A DNA stretch of 7,144 bases. Source: Nanohaloarchaea archaeon PL-Br10_U2g5. GTDB lineage: Archaea > Halobacteriota > Halobacteria > Halobacteriales > Haloferacaceae. Position numbers and translations under genes: made by a program. Under the pieces are notes generated by a model, which was not told the DNA's origin, did no database searches, and saw nothing but the letters and a program-made list of their open reading frames with translations. Every line of letters starts with the position of its first letter. Within the stretch, counting starts at the first letter, position 1. Positions 1-6,088 of the stretch are shown here, in pieces. Location: NCBI GenBank assembly GCA_001564205.1, contig LKMY01000083.1:1-7144 (forward strand). The letters are read 5' to 3'.

Positions 1-3
1 GAC

Positions 4-1944
4 TCAGTCGTCGTCGGACTCAGCGTCCTCGATCAGCTGCGCGGTGCGTTCTTGTGCGCGGTCGATGAACTCCTGTGGCAGCTCGTCGATCTCGCCCGCC
101 TGAACGCCCCAGAGGTGACCGTACAACCCCTCGTTGGCGAGCAGCTCATCGTGGGTACCGCGTTCGACGACCTCGCCGCCTTCCAACACGAGAATCGTGT
201 CGGCGTCTTTGATCGTGGAGAGCCGGTGCGCGATGGCGAACGTGGTTCGGTCCTCGGTGAGCCGGTCGAGCGAGCGCTGGATCAGCATCTCCGTCTCAGT
301 GTCGACATCGGACGTTGCCTCGTCGAGGATGAGGATGTCGGGGTCCTTCAGGACCGCTCGCGCGATGGTGACGCGCTGACGCTGCCCGCCGGAGAGCTTC
401 ACGCCGCGCTCGCCGACCATCGTGTCGTACCCGTCCGGGAGGTTCTCGATGAAGTCGTGCGCCTCGGCTGCCTTCGCGGCATCAACGACCTCCTCGTCGG
501 TGGCATCGAACGCGCCGTAGGTGATGTTCTCGCGCACCGTTCCGTAAAACAGGAACGTCGTCTGGCCGACGTAGCCGACGGAACGGCGAAGCGAGGGGAG
601 CGTCACGTTCTGTACATTCTGGCCGTCAATCCGGATCTCGCCGTCGTCCGGATCGTACAACCGAAGCAGGAGCTTGAGGACGGTCGACTTGCCGGCGCCA
701 GTCGGGCCGACGAGCGCGAGCGTGTCGCCGCCATCGACGCTGAAGGTGACATCTTCGATGATCGTCTCATCGTCGTCATAGCCGAAGGTAACTCCGTCGT
801 AGACGACGTTTCCGTCCCCGATAGCGAGCTCTTCGGCGCCGTCGTCCTCTGCGAGCAGATTCGTCTCGTCCATCAGACCGAACATCCGCGCGGAAGACGC
901 GCGAGCCCGCTGGTACATGTTGATTATCTGTCCGAACTGCGCCATGGGCCAGACGAACTGTTGGGTGTAGAGGATGAACGTGACGAACGTCCCCGCGGTG
1001 AGCGTACCGGTCAGGGGTCCTGGCCCCGTCCCCGTGAACACCCAGTAGCCGCCGACGGCAAAGGTGAGCACGAATCCGAAACCGGAGAGCAGCTGTAACC
1101 CCGGGAAGAACTTGATCCGGATGTCGATCGCTTCCCAGTTCACGTCGAAGTACTTCCGAGAGACATCGTCAACGCGGTCCGATTCGTACGACTCCGTGTT
1201 GGAGGATTTGATCACCTGAATCCCGCCGAGATTGTTCTCCAATCTGGAGTTCACCTTCCCGACTGACGAGCGGACCTTCGCGTACTTCGGCTGAATGAGC
1301 TTTACGAACACGTAGGTGAAGCCGGCGATCAGCGGGACTGGAAGCAGCGACACCGCCGCAAGCTGCGGGTTGAGGTAGATCAGGAGCCCGGCGATTCCGA
1401 ACACCATCACCGCGAGCCGGAAAAAGGAGTTCAGCCCGTCGTTGAGGAATCGCTCGAGCTGGTTCACGTCGTTCGAAAGAATAGACATCAGCTCGCCGGT
1501 CTGTTTGTCGGAAAAGAACTCCATATTGAGCCGCTGCATCTGGTCGTAGGTATCCGTCCGAACCTCGTGTTGAATGTCCTGTGCGAACGCGTTAAATCCC
1601 CAGTTGCGCAGCCAGTGAAATATCGCACCGAACGCGAACGAGCCAGCGATGATCGCGACCACGAGAAAGAACTGGGTTTCCAGTTCGTTCGGGATCCACG
1701 TGTCAGGGACGATCGGAAGCGCAAAATCCGTCGTTTGCGGCGGAAACAGCGAGTCAATGGCGATACCGAGGAGGAGCGGAGGGAGGAGATCGAGGAGCCG
1801 TGCGAAGACGCTGCCGACGATGCCGACGGTCAACGAGAACCAGTTCGGCCTCCCGTAGACGGCGAACAGTCGCCGCATCGGGTTTTCGACGTTGTCCCGC
1901 TGTTCCTCGAACGGGTCGTCTTTCTCCCAGTCGATACTACTCAT
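4..1944 (-). CDS. ABC exporter half-transporter (fused permease and ATPase), 646 aa
   Basis: This is a type IV (MsbA/LmrA/multidrug-like) ABC exporter subunit, expected to form a homo- or heterodimer in the cytoplasmic membrane and pump an unknown substrate outward using ATP. Numbered from the ATG at 1944, hydrophobic segments lie near residues 37-64, 90-112, 174-191, 194-216, 281-304 and 316-330, giving the usual six helices. The nucleotide-binding domain follows: Walker A GPTGAGKST at 413-421, Q-loop Gln460, signature LSGGQ at 517-521, Walker B ILILDE ending in Asp541 and Glu542, D-loop SDVD at 545-548, and H-loop His573. All catalytic residues are present, so it should be active. It ends in an acidic tail (ESDDD). 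An in-frame GTG at 1956 would add four residues, but the ATG at 1944 sits about 30 nt from a TATA/BRE element, fitting a leaderless start. The upstream gene on the same strand is 78 bp away. Substrate cannot be read from the sequence. Confidence 0.95.
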   Translation of the reverse strand: MSSIDWEKDDPFEEQRDNVENPMRRLFAVYGRPNWFSLTVGIVGSVFARLLDLLPPLLLGIAIDSLFPPQTTDFALPIVPDTWIPNELETQFFLVVAIIAGSFAFGAIFHWLRNWGFNAFAQDIQHEVRTDTYDQMQRLNMEFFSDKQTGELMSILSNDVNQLERFLNDGLNSFFRLAVMVFGIAGLLIYLNPQLAAVSLLPVPLIAGFTYVFVKLIQPKYAKVRSSVGKVNSRLENNLGGIQVIKSSNTESYESDRVDDVSRKYFDVNWEAIDIRIKFFPGLQLLSGFGFVLTFAVGGYWVFTGTGPGPLTGTLTAGTFVTFILYTQQFVWPMAQFGQIINMYQRARASSARMFGLMDETNLLAEDDGAEELAIGDGNVVYDGVTFGYDDDETIIEDVTFSVDGGDTLALVGPTGAGKSTVLKLLLRLYDPDDGEIRIDGQNVQNVTLPSLRRSVGYVGQTTFLFYGTVRENITYGAFDATDEEVVDAAKAAEAHDFIENLPDGYDTMVGERGVKLSGGQRQRVTIARAVLKDPDILILDEATSDVDTETEMLIQRSLDRLTEDRTTFAIAHRLSTIKDADTILVLEGGEVVERGTHDELLANEGLYGHLWGVQAGEIDELPQEFIDRAQERTAQLIEDAESDDD

Positions 1945-1970
1945 TATCCATCTCACACGGAGGCCGCCGC

Positions 1971-1986
1971 AAATAGGTTTCTTTCG
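1971..1986 (-). promoter_or_regulatory. BRE/TATA promoter of the ABC exporter
   Basis: On the minus strand the sequence reads CGAAAGAAACCTATTT, a purine-rich BRE-like stretch followed by an AT-rich box centred about 30 nt before the ATG at 1944. A nearly identical CGAAAG motif precedes the rnz TATA box in this window. The spacing predicts a leaderless or nearly leaderless transcript. Assignment is by spacing and composition only. Confidence 0.55.
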
Positions 1987-1996
1987 AACCGAAACA

Positions 1997-2017
1997 CTCC
2001 GGCACAGCTTGCCGGAG
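1997..2017 (-). terminator. GC-rich stem-loop after the small hypothetical gene
   Basis: A perfect 7-bp inverted repeat, CTCCGGC and GCCGGAG, encloses a 7-nt loop. It starts 5 nt past the stop codon at 2023 on the minus strand and is followed by TGTTTCGG rather than a long T run. It lies just upstream of the exporter's BRE/TATA element. It could terminate or stabilise the 3' end of the upstream transcript. Archaeal termination relies mainly on T-tracts, so the role is uncertain. Confidence 0.4.
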
Positions 2018-2022
2018 CCGCG

Positions 2023-2352
2023 TCAGATCGCCGTGCGCTCGACCGTCGGATCGACGTCGGCGGCCGCGAGATCGCTCCGGATTCGCTTGCGAAGCGGGTC
2101 GGGAACGTTCGCGCGCGGAACCGGCGCGGCGGTCTCGGCACTCTCGGTAGTGGTCCCGGCGGGACTCCCCGGAGAGACGCCCCCTGAATTGGCTCCGGTG
2201 CCGGCGGGGACGGTCCAGTAGAGCACAAGGCCGGGATCGGCGTAGAACTCCACCGCGAACCGGTCGCCTCCGCCATCGTAGTGGACACGAGCCGCGTCGC
2301 CCTCGGCGCGCCACCCTTCCTGTCGGACGAGCGCGGCGATTGAGTCGTACAT
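2023..2352 (-). CDS. Small hypothetical protein, 109 aa
   Basis: I do not recognise a named family with confidence. The N-terminal half (residues 1-50) looks like a compact fold of one helix followed by beta strands: MYDSIAALVRQEGW, then ARVHYDGGGDRFAVEFYADPG and LVLYWTV, with many aromatic residues. Residues about 50-78 form a low-complexity Gly/Thr/Ser/Ala/Pro linker. Residues about 80-105 are a charged, probably helical segment (VPDPLRKRIRSDLAAADVDPTVE). No signal peptide, membrane helix or cysteine is seen. The frame stays open upstream to 2628, but that stretch lies antisense to the rnz start and its promoter; the ATG at 2352 begins the part with haloarchaeal-like composition. No clear TATA box was found. 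The gene is divergent from rnz (115-bp gap) and precedes the ABC exporter on the same strand, so a shared transcript with the exporter is possible, although a stem-loop and a new promoter separate them. Confidence 0.75.
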   Translation of the reverse strand: MYDSIAALVRQEGWRAEGDAARVHYDGGGDRFAVEFYADPGLVLYWTVPAGTGANSGGVSPGSPAGTTTESAETAAPVPRANVPDPLRKRIRSDLAAADVDPTVERTAI

Positions 2353-2431
2353 AGGTGCGTTCGGCGCGGCGCACACATGTCGGCTTCGACCGACGAGGGA
2401 CGCGAGACGGTGTGTCGCGAGCGTCGCGCCT

Positions 2432-2446
2432 CGAAAGGAGTTTATC
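2432..2446 (+). promoter_or_regulatory. BRE/TATA promoter of rnz
   Basis: CGAAAGGAG followed by TTTATC gives a BRE-like purine block and a TATA box centred about 24 nt before the ATG at 2468. This favours the ATG over the in-frame GTG two codons upstream and predicts a leaderless mRNA. The assignment rests on sequence resemblance and spacing. Confidence 0.6.
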
Positions 2447-2467
2447 ACCGCCGACCACAGGGTGAGT

Positions 2468-3400
2468 ATGTCCCTTCGCGTCACCTTTCTCGGGACGGGC
2501 GGCGCCGTCCCGACCACCGAGCGCGCGCCCAGCGCACTGTTCGTCAACCGCGAGGGCGACGGCCTCCTCTTCGACTGCGGCGAGGGGACCCAGCGCGGCA
2601 TGATGCGCTTCGGTACCGGGTTCGGCATCGACCACCTGTTCGTCTCACATCTTCACGGCGACCACGTCCTCGGGATCCCGGGATTGGTCCAGACCCTCGG
2701 ATTCAACGATCGAGTGGAGCCGCTGACGATCCACTGTCCGCCGAACACCGCCGACGACCTTCGCGATCTCGTGCACGCGGTGGGTCACGATCCGGCCTTT
2801 CGCGTTCGGATCGATCCCGTCGCGCCCGGCGAGATCGCGTTCGACGCCGACGGCTACGACGTGCGCGCCTTCGAGACGGAACACCGCACCCGGTCACAGG
2901 GGTACGTCCTCGAAGAGGACGACCGACGCGGCCGGTTCGATCGGCCGAAAGCCGAAGCGCTCGGCGTTCCCGTGGGGCCGAAGTTCGGCCGACTACACTC
3001 GGGAGAGCCCGTCGAAGCCGAAGACGGGACCGTCGTTGAGCCGGCTCAAGTCGTTGGCCCGCCGCGCCCCGGCCGGACTCTGGTGTATACCGCCGACACC
3101 CGCCCGCGGGAGCAGACGGTTGCGGTCGCCGAGGAAGCCGACCTCCTCGTTCACGACGCCACCTTCGCCGACGATATGGCCGACCGGGCTCGCGACACGG
3201 CCCACTCGACGGGGCGGGAGGCCGGCGAGATCGCCGCCCGCGCAAACGCGAAGCGACTCGCGCTCGTCCACGTCTCCTCGCGGTACGCTGGCGACGCCTC
3301 GTCCATCCTCCGTGAAGCGCGTGAGGCGTTCGACGGTGAGTGTCTCCTCCCCGACGACGGCACCCTGATCGACGTGCCGTTCCCCGCCGCCGAGAGCTGA
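2468..3400 (+). CDS. rnz: Ribonuclease Z (tRNA 3'-end endonuclease), 310 aa
   Basis: This is tRNase Z, a metallo-beta-lactamase-fold endonuclease that removes the 3' trailer from precursor tRNAs in the cytoplasm, exposing the end for CCA addition. The protein opens with the family's FLGTGGAVPT strand-loop. DCGEGTQ lies at 36-42, and the zinc motif HLHGDH at 61-66 supplies His61, His63, Asp65 and His66. Further expected ligands are His139 (ETEH), Asp210 (TADT) and His268 (LVHVSSRY). AHST at 245-248 matches the conserved HST loop. The region around 164-181 (LGVPVGPKFGRL) matches the glycine/proline-containing exosite arm that grips the tRNA elbow. Length is that of the short (RNase Z-S) form, and no key residue is missing. 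An in-frame GTG at 2462 would add two residues; ATG 2468 is preferred on promoter spacing. Family and activity are secure by motif; tRNA specificity was not tested. Confidence 0.96.
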   Translation: MSLRVTFLGTGGAVPTTERAPSALFVNREGDGLLFDCGEGTQRGMMRFGTGFGIDHLFVSHLHGDHVLGIPGLVQTLGFNDRVEPLTIHCPPNTADDLRDLVHAVGHDPAFRVRIDPVAPGEIAFDADGYDVRAFETEHRTRSQGYVLEEDDRRGRFDRPKAEALGVPVGPKFGRLHSGEPVEAEDGTVVEPAQVVGPPRPGRTLVYTADTRPREQTVAVAEEADLLVHDATFADDMADRARDTAHSTGREAGEIAARANAKRLALVHVSSRYAGDASSILREAREAFDGECLLPDDGTLIDVPFPAAES

Positions 3401-3477
3401 TCGAAAACCCGTCGCTGTCGGTGGACTTCTTCACGATCGAAATGGTGTTTTCGGCGTACTCAGCCCTGCTACCGAGG

Positions 3478-3485
3478 TTTTTTGC
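3478..3485 (+). other. T-rich tract between rnz and the DoxX-like gene
   Basis: Six consecutive T residues (3478-3483) are the only strong T-run in the 116-bp gap between rnz and the next gene. Two readings are possible: an archaeal T-tract terminator for rnz, or part of a weak TATA-like element about 35 nt before the ATG at 3517. No hairpin precedes it. I cannot choose between them from sequence alone. Confidence 0.35.
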
Positions 3486-3516
3486 GTGCTGGACACCAAC
3501 ATCTATCCGAGAGACC

Positions 3517-4014
3517 ATGACGACTTCACAGGCCGCCGACACCGACGTGAGCGCCGCGGACCGTCTCCGCTCGGCTCGGGAGCGGTTCGATCGCGTCGAC
3601 CGCGAGATCACGCGGCAGATGAACCGGCTTGGGATCCCGGCGCTCCGCGTCGCACTCGGCGTCGTCTTCATCTGGTTCGGCGGGCTGAAGGTGATCGGCG
3701 GAAGCCCAGCCGCGGATCTCGTCGCCGCGACGGTGTACGTGGTGCCGCCAGAGCTGTTCGTCCCGATTCTCGGTGTCTGGGAGGTGCTCATCGGGCTGTG
3801 TCTGCTCTACCGGCCGCTCATTCGCGTCGGGATCCTCCTGTTGTTCCTCCAGATGCCCGGCACGTTCCTGCCGATCGTTCTGCTTCCGGAGGTCGTGTTC
3901 GTCACGTTCCCACACGAGCTGACCGTCGAGGGCCAGTACATCATCAAGAACCTCGTGATCATCGGCGCGGCGCTCGTCGTCGGCGGGACCGTCCGGAAAG
4001 GCGAGGACGAGTAG
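3517..4014 (+). CDS. DoxX-like four-helix membrane protein, 165 aa
   Basis: A small integral membrane protein resembling the DoxX/YkgB-like superfamily, whose members are linked to redox or thiol metabolism, usually without a defined reaction. After a charged cytoplasmic N-terminus (about residues 1-37, rich in Asp, Arg and Ser) come four hydrophobic segments near 39-60, 79-98, 101-122 and 141-158. The first carries the family-type RVALGVVFIWFGGLKV stretch, and the last is preceded by LTVEGQYIIKNL. The tail is short and charged (KGEDE). The ATG at 3517 is chosen because the 25 extra residues from the in-frame ATG at 3442 (Phe- and Trp-containing, non-acidic) look like translated intergenic DNA. 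It lies between rnz and the HIT gene, which suggests no partner. No terminal oxidase subunits are nearby, so a direct respiratory role is not supported. Fold assignment is moderate; function is unknown. Confidence 0.85.
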   Translation: MTTSQAADTDVSAADRLRSARERFDRVDREITRQMNRLGIPALRVALGVVFIWFGGLKVIGGSPAADLVAATVYVVPPELFVPILGVWEVLIGLCLLYRPLIRVGILLLFLQMPGTFLPIVLLPEVVFVTFPHELTVEGQYIIKNLVIIGAALVVGGTVRKGEDE

Positions 4015-4094
4015 TCGGCGAACTCCGCGAGGACGGCGGCGATAGCCACACGCCCCGGGAAACCTTGATGAGCCGCGACGCCGACCCCTCACGT

Positions 4095-4514
4095 ATGTCC
4101 ACAGACTGCATTTTCTGTTCGATCGTCGCCGGTGACATCCCGGCCCGAATCGTTCACGAGACCGACGACGTGTTGGCATTTCTCGACGCAAACCCGCTCT
4201 CGCGGGGACACACGCTCGTGATCCCGAAAGCGCACGCCCAGCACGTCGGCGACCTCGACGGTGATCTCGCTGGCGCCTTGTTCGCGGCCGTGACCGAACT
4301 CACTCCACGGATCCAGGCCGCTGTCGACGCCGATGCGGCGAACGTGGGCATCAACGACGGCGAGGCCGCCGGACAGGAGGTTCCGCACGCGCACGTCCAT
4401 GTGATCCCGCGATTCGACGGTGACGGCGGCGCGCCGATTCATGCGGTCGCGGGCGATGCTCCCGACCTCTCCGACGACGAGTTGGACGCCGTCGCCGCGG
4501 CGATCACAGGCTGA
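4095..4514 (+). CDS. HIT-family nucleotide hydrolase/transferase, 139 aa
   Basis: A histidine-triad protein of the HINT/Fhit superfamily. These small soluble homodimers hydrolyse or transfer nucleoside monophosphates (for example from AMP-lysine, phosphoramidates or dinucleoside polyphosphates). The catalytic triad is visible as HAHVHVI with His98, His100 and His102, where the middle histidine of the family normally acts as nucleophile. The N-terminus CIFCSIVAGDIP supplies Cys5 and Cys8, which together with a histidine in PKAHAQH (His47 or His50) and one in the triad could form the structural zinc site found in many prokaryotic members. RGHTLVIPKAH is also typical. The protein is standard length. 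An in-frame ATG at 4068 would add nine residues, but homologous HIT proteins begin just before the CxxC motif, and a weak AT-rich element at 4060-4070 lies about 29 nt before ATG 4095. Substrate is not predictable. Confidence 0.93.
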   Translation: MSTDCIFCSIVAGDIPARIVHETDDVLAFLDANPLSRGHTLVIPKAHAQHVGDLDGDLAGALFAAVTELTPRIQAAVDADAANVGINDGEAAGQEVPHAHVHVIPRFDGDGGAPIHAVAGDAPDLSDDELDAVAAAITG

Positions 4515-4556
4515 GAGCCGACGGGCAACCCGCTACCACGGCCAGGGTTCAACAGA

Positions 4557-4563
4557 GTTAACG
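4557..4563 (+). promoter_or_regulatory. TATA-like box of the MinD-like gene
   Basis: GTTAACG is the only AT-rich element in the 71-bp gap after the HIT gene and is centred about 26 nt before the ATG at 4586, fitting a leaderless transcript. No clear BRE is visible. It suggests the MinD-like gene has its own promoter rather than only read-through from the HIT gene. Confidence 0.45.
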
Positions 4564-4585
4564 GGAACACTGCGTAGCTGAGCGT

Positions 4586-5392
4586 ATGCACGCGACGACG
4601 CTCGCGCTCGTCGGGGCGACCGGCGGTGCGGGGACGACGCGAACTGCCGTCGAGCTGGCTGCGCTCGGCGCTCGCGACGGCCGCGACGTGGCCGTCATCG
4701 ACGCCGCGTTCACGACGCAGGGGCTCTCCGAGTACGTGACGGGCCGAATCGAGACTGACTGCACGGCGCTGGTCACCGACAGTACCGGGGCGTCGCTGTC
4801 GGCCGCGGCGTATCCGCTCGCAGTCGGCGGCGAGAGCAACGGCGACCGTCTGACGGGGGTCGACAGCGGCGCCGACCTTCGGGGACGAGTCGACGCGATC
4901 CCCGCCTATGCCCCGTTCGAGCGAATGGCTCGGGCGAAGACTGCGGAGGCAGCACAGAAGCTCAGCGGGCGGATCGATGACGCAGCGACCGCTTACGACG
5001 CGGTGATCGTCGACGCCGCGCCGGTTGGATCTAACGAGGCAGTCGGCGCCGTCACGGCCGCGGATCGTGTCGAAGCGGTGTACCCGGCCACGACTCACGG
5101 GAAAGACGCCCTGCAGCGGCTCCGCGGCCGGATCGCCGATATCGGCAGCAGCGTGGACGGCTCGATCGCGATCGCACGCGACGGCGCCTCGCAGGGCGGT
5201 CTAGACAGCGTCGACAACGACGCCGAAATCCTTCTCCCGAAAACGGAGCCAGCGGTCGCGAGCGCACCCGTCACGGCGACCGGAACGGGAGCGTACACGC
5301 AAGCGATTGCGGACGCGTACGCGAGCGTCTTCGATACGTCGATCGGAATCGAGTTCGACGAGTCCGGGGTACTCGATCGGCTGCGATCCTGA
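4586..5392 (+). CDS. MinD/ParA-fold protein with degenerate P-loop, 268 aa
   Basis: The overall pattern is that of a SIMIBI/ParA-MinD NTPase. Strand 1 and a glycine-rich loop GATGGAGTTRT lie at residues 10-20, a switch I-like stretch VAVIDAAFTTQGLS at 35-48 (Asp39), and a switch II-like stretch YDAVIVDAAPVGSN at 137-150 (Asp143). In the normal deviant Walker A KGGxGK[ST], both lysines are essential. Here the aligned positions are Thr12 and Thr17, so ATP binding or hydrolysis is probably altered or lost. After Asp143 the usual PPG is AAP. The C-terminal part (190-268) is acidic and alanine-rich, with no obvious membrane-targeting amphipathic helix. No ParB or MinE partner and no parS-like repeats are seen nearby. 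The gene is convergent with the HTH gene (44-bp gap). A degenerate, possibly regulatory ParA-like protein is the best reading; a role in positioning or partitioning is unproven. Confidence 0.85.
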   Translation: MHATTLALVGATGGAGTTRTAVELAALGARDGRDVAVIDAAFTTQGLSEYVTGRIETDCTALVTDSTGASLSAAAYPLAVGGESNGDRLTGVDSGADLRGRVDAIPAYAPFERMARAKTAEAAQKLSGRIDDAATAYDAVIVDAAPVGSNEAVGAVTAADRVEAVYPATTHGKDALQRLRGRIADIGSSVDGSIAIARDGASQGGLDSVDNDAEILLPKTEPAVASAPVTATGTGAYTQAIADAYASVFDTSIGIEFDESGVLDRLRS

Positions 5393-5410
5393 GAGCGGTC
5401 ACAAGAACGG

Positions 5411-5428
5411 AAGCGGCGCGGAGCCCGC
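5411..5428. repeat. 18-bp direct repeat, copy 1 (intergenic)
   Basis: The 18-mer AAGCGGCGCGGAGCCCGC lies in the 44-bp gap between the convergent MinD-like and HTH genes, just beyond the HTH stop codon. An exact second copy is found 86 bp away inside the HTH gene. Identity stops sharply at both ends. Confidence 0.8.
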
Positions 5429-5436
5429 CTGTCCCC

Positions 5437-5952
5437 TCAACGGAGACCGTCGGGCGATCCGAGCGTGTCGCCAAGCACCTCGCCGTGGCTTTCACCAAGC
5501 GGCGCGGAGCCCGCAGCGCGAGCGGCGACTGTGTCGGCAACAGCCGACAGCGGTTCGTGGGTCTCGACGTACGTCGCCAGCGCGAAGTCAGACTCGTCGC
5601 CGCCGGCGAGCGCGACCGCCTCACTGCGCGCGATCCGACCGTCCAGCCAATCGCGGACGACGCCTCGACGACTCGGGGCGAGCGGGCAGATCCCCGAGAC
5701 GCCACATCGGTGAAGCGTCTTCGCGCCGGTCATCGGCGTCACGCCGGCCTCGCGGGCGGCGTCGCCGATGCATCGCCCGGTCGTGTACGTCTCAACGAGC
5801 GTCGCCGTCGCGGCCGGGGTACAGGGGAGGTCGTCCGCGTGCGGCTCTAGCCGGTCGACGAGCGGGGTGTCCGTATCGTCGGCGACGGTGACGCCACGCT
5901 CCCGCTGGCGCGACGTCACTTCGAGGCCGTCCGCGATCTCCGACAGCGTCAT
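5437..5952 (-). CDS. HTH-containing hypothetical protein with four cysteines, 171 aa
   Basis: It resembles a haloarchaeal conserved hypothetical family, but I cannot name it with confidence. Residues about 45-82 (TPAATATLVETYTTGRCIGDAAREAGVTPMTGAKTLHRCG) look like a helix-turn-helix of the resolvase/homeodomain-like type, with GDAAREAGV as the first part of the motif. Before it is a charged N-terminal helix (MTLSEIADGLEV). After it, residues 96-135 (RGVVRDWLDGRIARSEAVALAGGDESDFALATYVETHEPL) look helical and may mediate dimerisation. Cysteines 44, 61, 83 and 89 flank the HTH and could bind metal or sense redox state; this is inference. The frame is open to 6054, but the ATG at 5952 is the only other Met and lies about 27 nt from an AT-rich box. 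The gene is divergent from tfb and convergent with the MinD-like gene. A DNA-binding regulator is the likeliest role. Confidence 0.82.
   Translation of the reverse strand: MTLSEIADGLEVTSRQRERGVTVADDTDTPLVDRLEPHADDLPCTPAATATLVETYTTGRCIGDAAREAGVTPMTGAKTLHRCGVSGICPLAPSRRGVVRDWLDGRIARSEAVALAGGDESDFALATYVETHEPLSAVADTVAARAAGSAPLGESHGEVLGDTLGSPDGLR
5497..5514. repeat. 18-bp direct repeat, copy 2 (inside HTH gene)
   Basis: Exact copy of the 18-mer at 5411-5428. Here it encodes Ala-Gly-Ser-Ala-Pro-Leu (residues 147-152) near the C-terminus of the HTH protein. The 86-bp offset is not a multiple of three, so the two copies are not an in-frame protein repeat. Confidence 0.8.
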
Positions 5953-5970
5953 ACGAATGTGTATCCGATC

Positions 5971-5983
5971 ATATAAGTTAAAA
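5971..5983 (-). promoter_or_regulatory. TATA-like promoter of the HTH gene
   Basis: On the minus strand TTTTAACTTATAT is the most AT-rich stretch in the intergenic region. Its TTTTAACT portion is centred about 27 nt before the ATG at 5952, the distance expected for a leaderless haloarchaeal transcript. This decides the start over the longer open frame reaching 6054. Confidence 0.6.
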
Positions 5984-6016
5984 CCACCGTACTGCGGCGG
6001 GATGTTTCGAGATATC

Positions 6017-6037
6017 ACCGACCGGTAACCGGTTGGT
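6017..6037. promoter_or_regulatory. 21-bp near-palindrome, candidate operator
   Basis: The sequence is symmetric about A6027: nine of ten base pairs match across the centre, the only mismatch being G6020 against T6034. The core is ACCGGT-A-ACCGGT, itself two identical 6-bp palindromes. It lies about 38 bp beyond the HTH gene's TATA-like box and about 57 bp upstream of the tfb TATA box. That position and symmetry suit a dimeric regulator acting on both promoters, perhaps the adjacent HTH protein. The binding partner is inferred. Confidence 0.45.
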
Positions 6038-6080
6038 TCGACCGCGCTGATCACGTCGGTTTCCCCCCGATCTACCCGGG

Positions 6081-6088
6081 TTTAAGTA
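6081..6088 (+). promoter_or_regulatory. TATA box of the tfb gene
   Basis: TTTAAGTA is centred about 31 nt before the ATG at 6116, so transcription would begin only a few bases upstream of the start codon. It is flanked by the palindromes ACCCGGGT (6074-6081) and TCGGGCCCGA (6094-6103). The upstream side (CCCGGG) lacks the purine-rich BRE seen at the exporter and rnz promoters. Confidence 0.55.

Noticed and set aside
545..556. Exporter D-loop SDVD instead of the SALD consensus
   Set aside because: The D-loop aspartate is kept and variation at the two middle positions is common among exporters, so it is not evidence of lost function.
52..1098. A 348-codon open frame on the plus strand, antisense to the exporter
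   Set aside because: It mirrors the ATPase domain in high-GC DNA with strong third-position bias. The exporter on the other strand has every family motif, and the antisense product resembles no known fold.
2703..3791. A 362-codon minus-strand open frame across rnz and the DoxX-like gene
   Set aside because: Its product is extremely Arg-rich, typical of a shadow of acidic haloarchaeal genes, and it runs across two well-supported plus-strand genes and their gap.
3486..4094. Upstream extension of the HIT reading frame through the DoxX-like gene
   Set aside because: The added sequence is Arg-rich shadow translation of the DoxX-like gene. HIT homologues begin near the CxxC motif, at ATG 4095.
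4586..5392. Plasmid-type ParA partition locus
   Set aside because: No ParB gene or parS-like iterated repeats are nearby, the P-loop is degenerate, and the neighbours look like chromosomal housekeeping genes.
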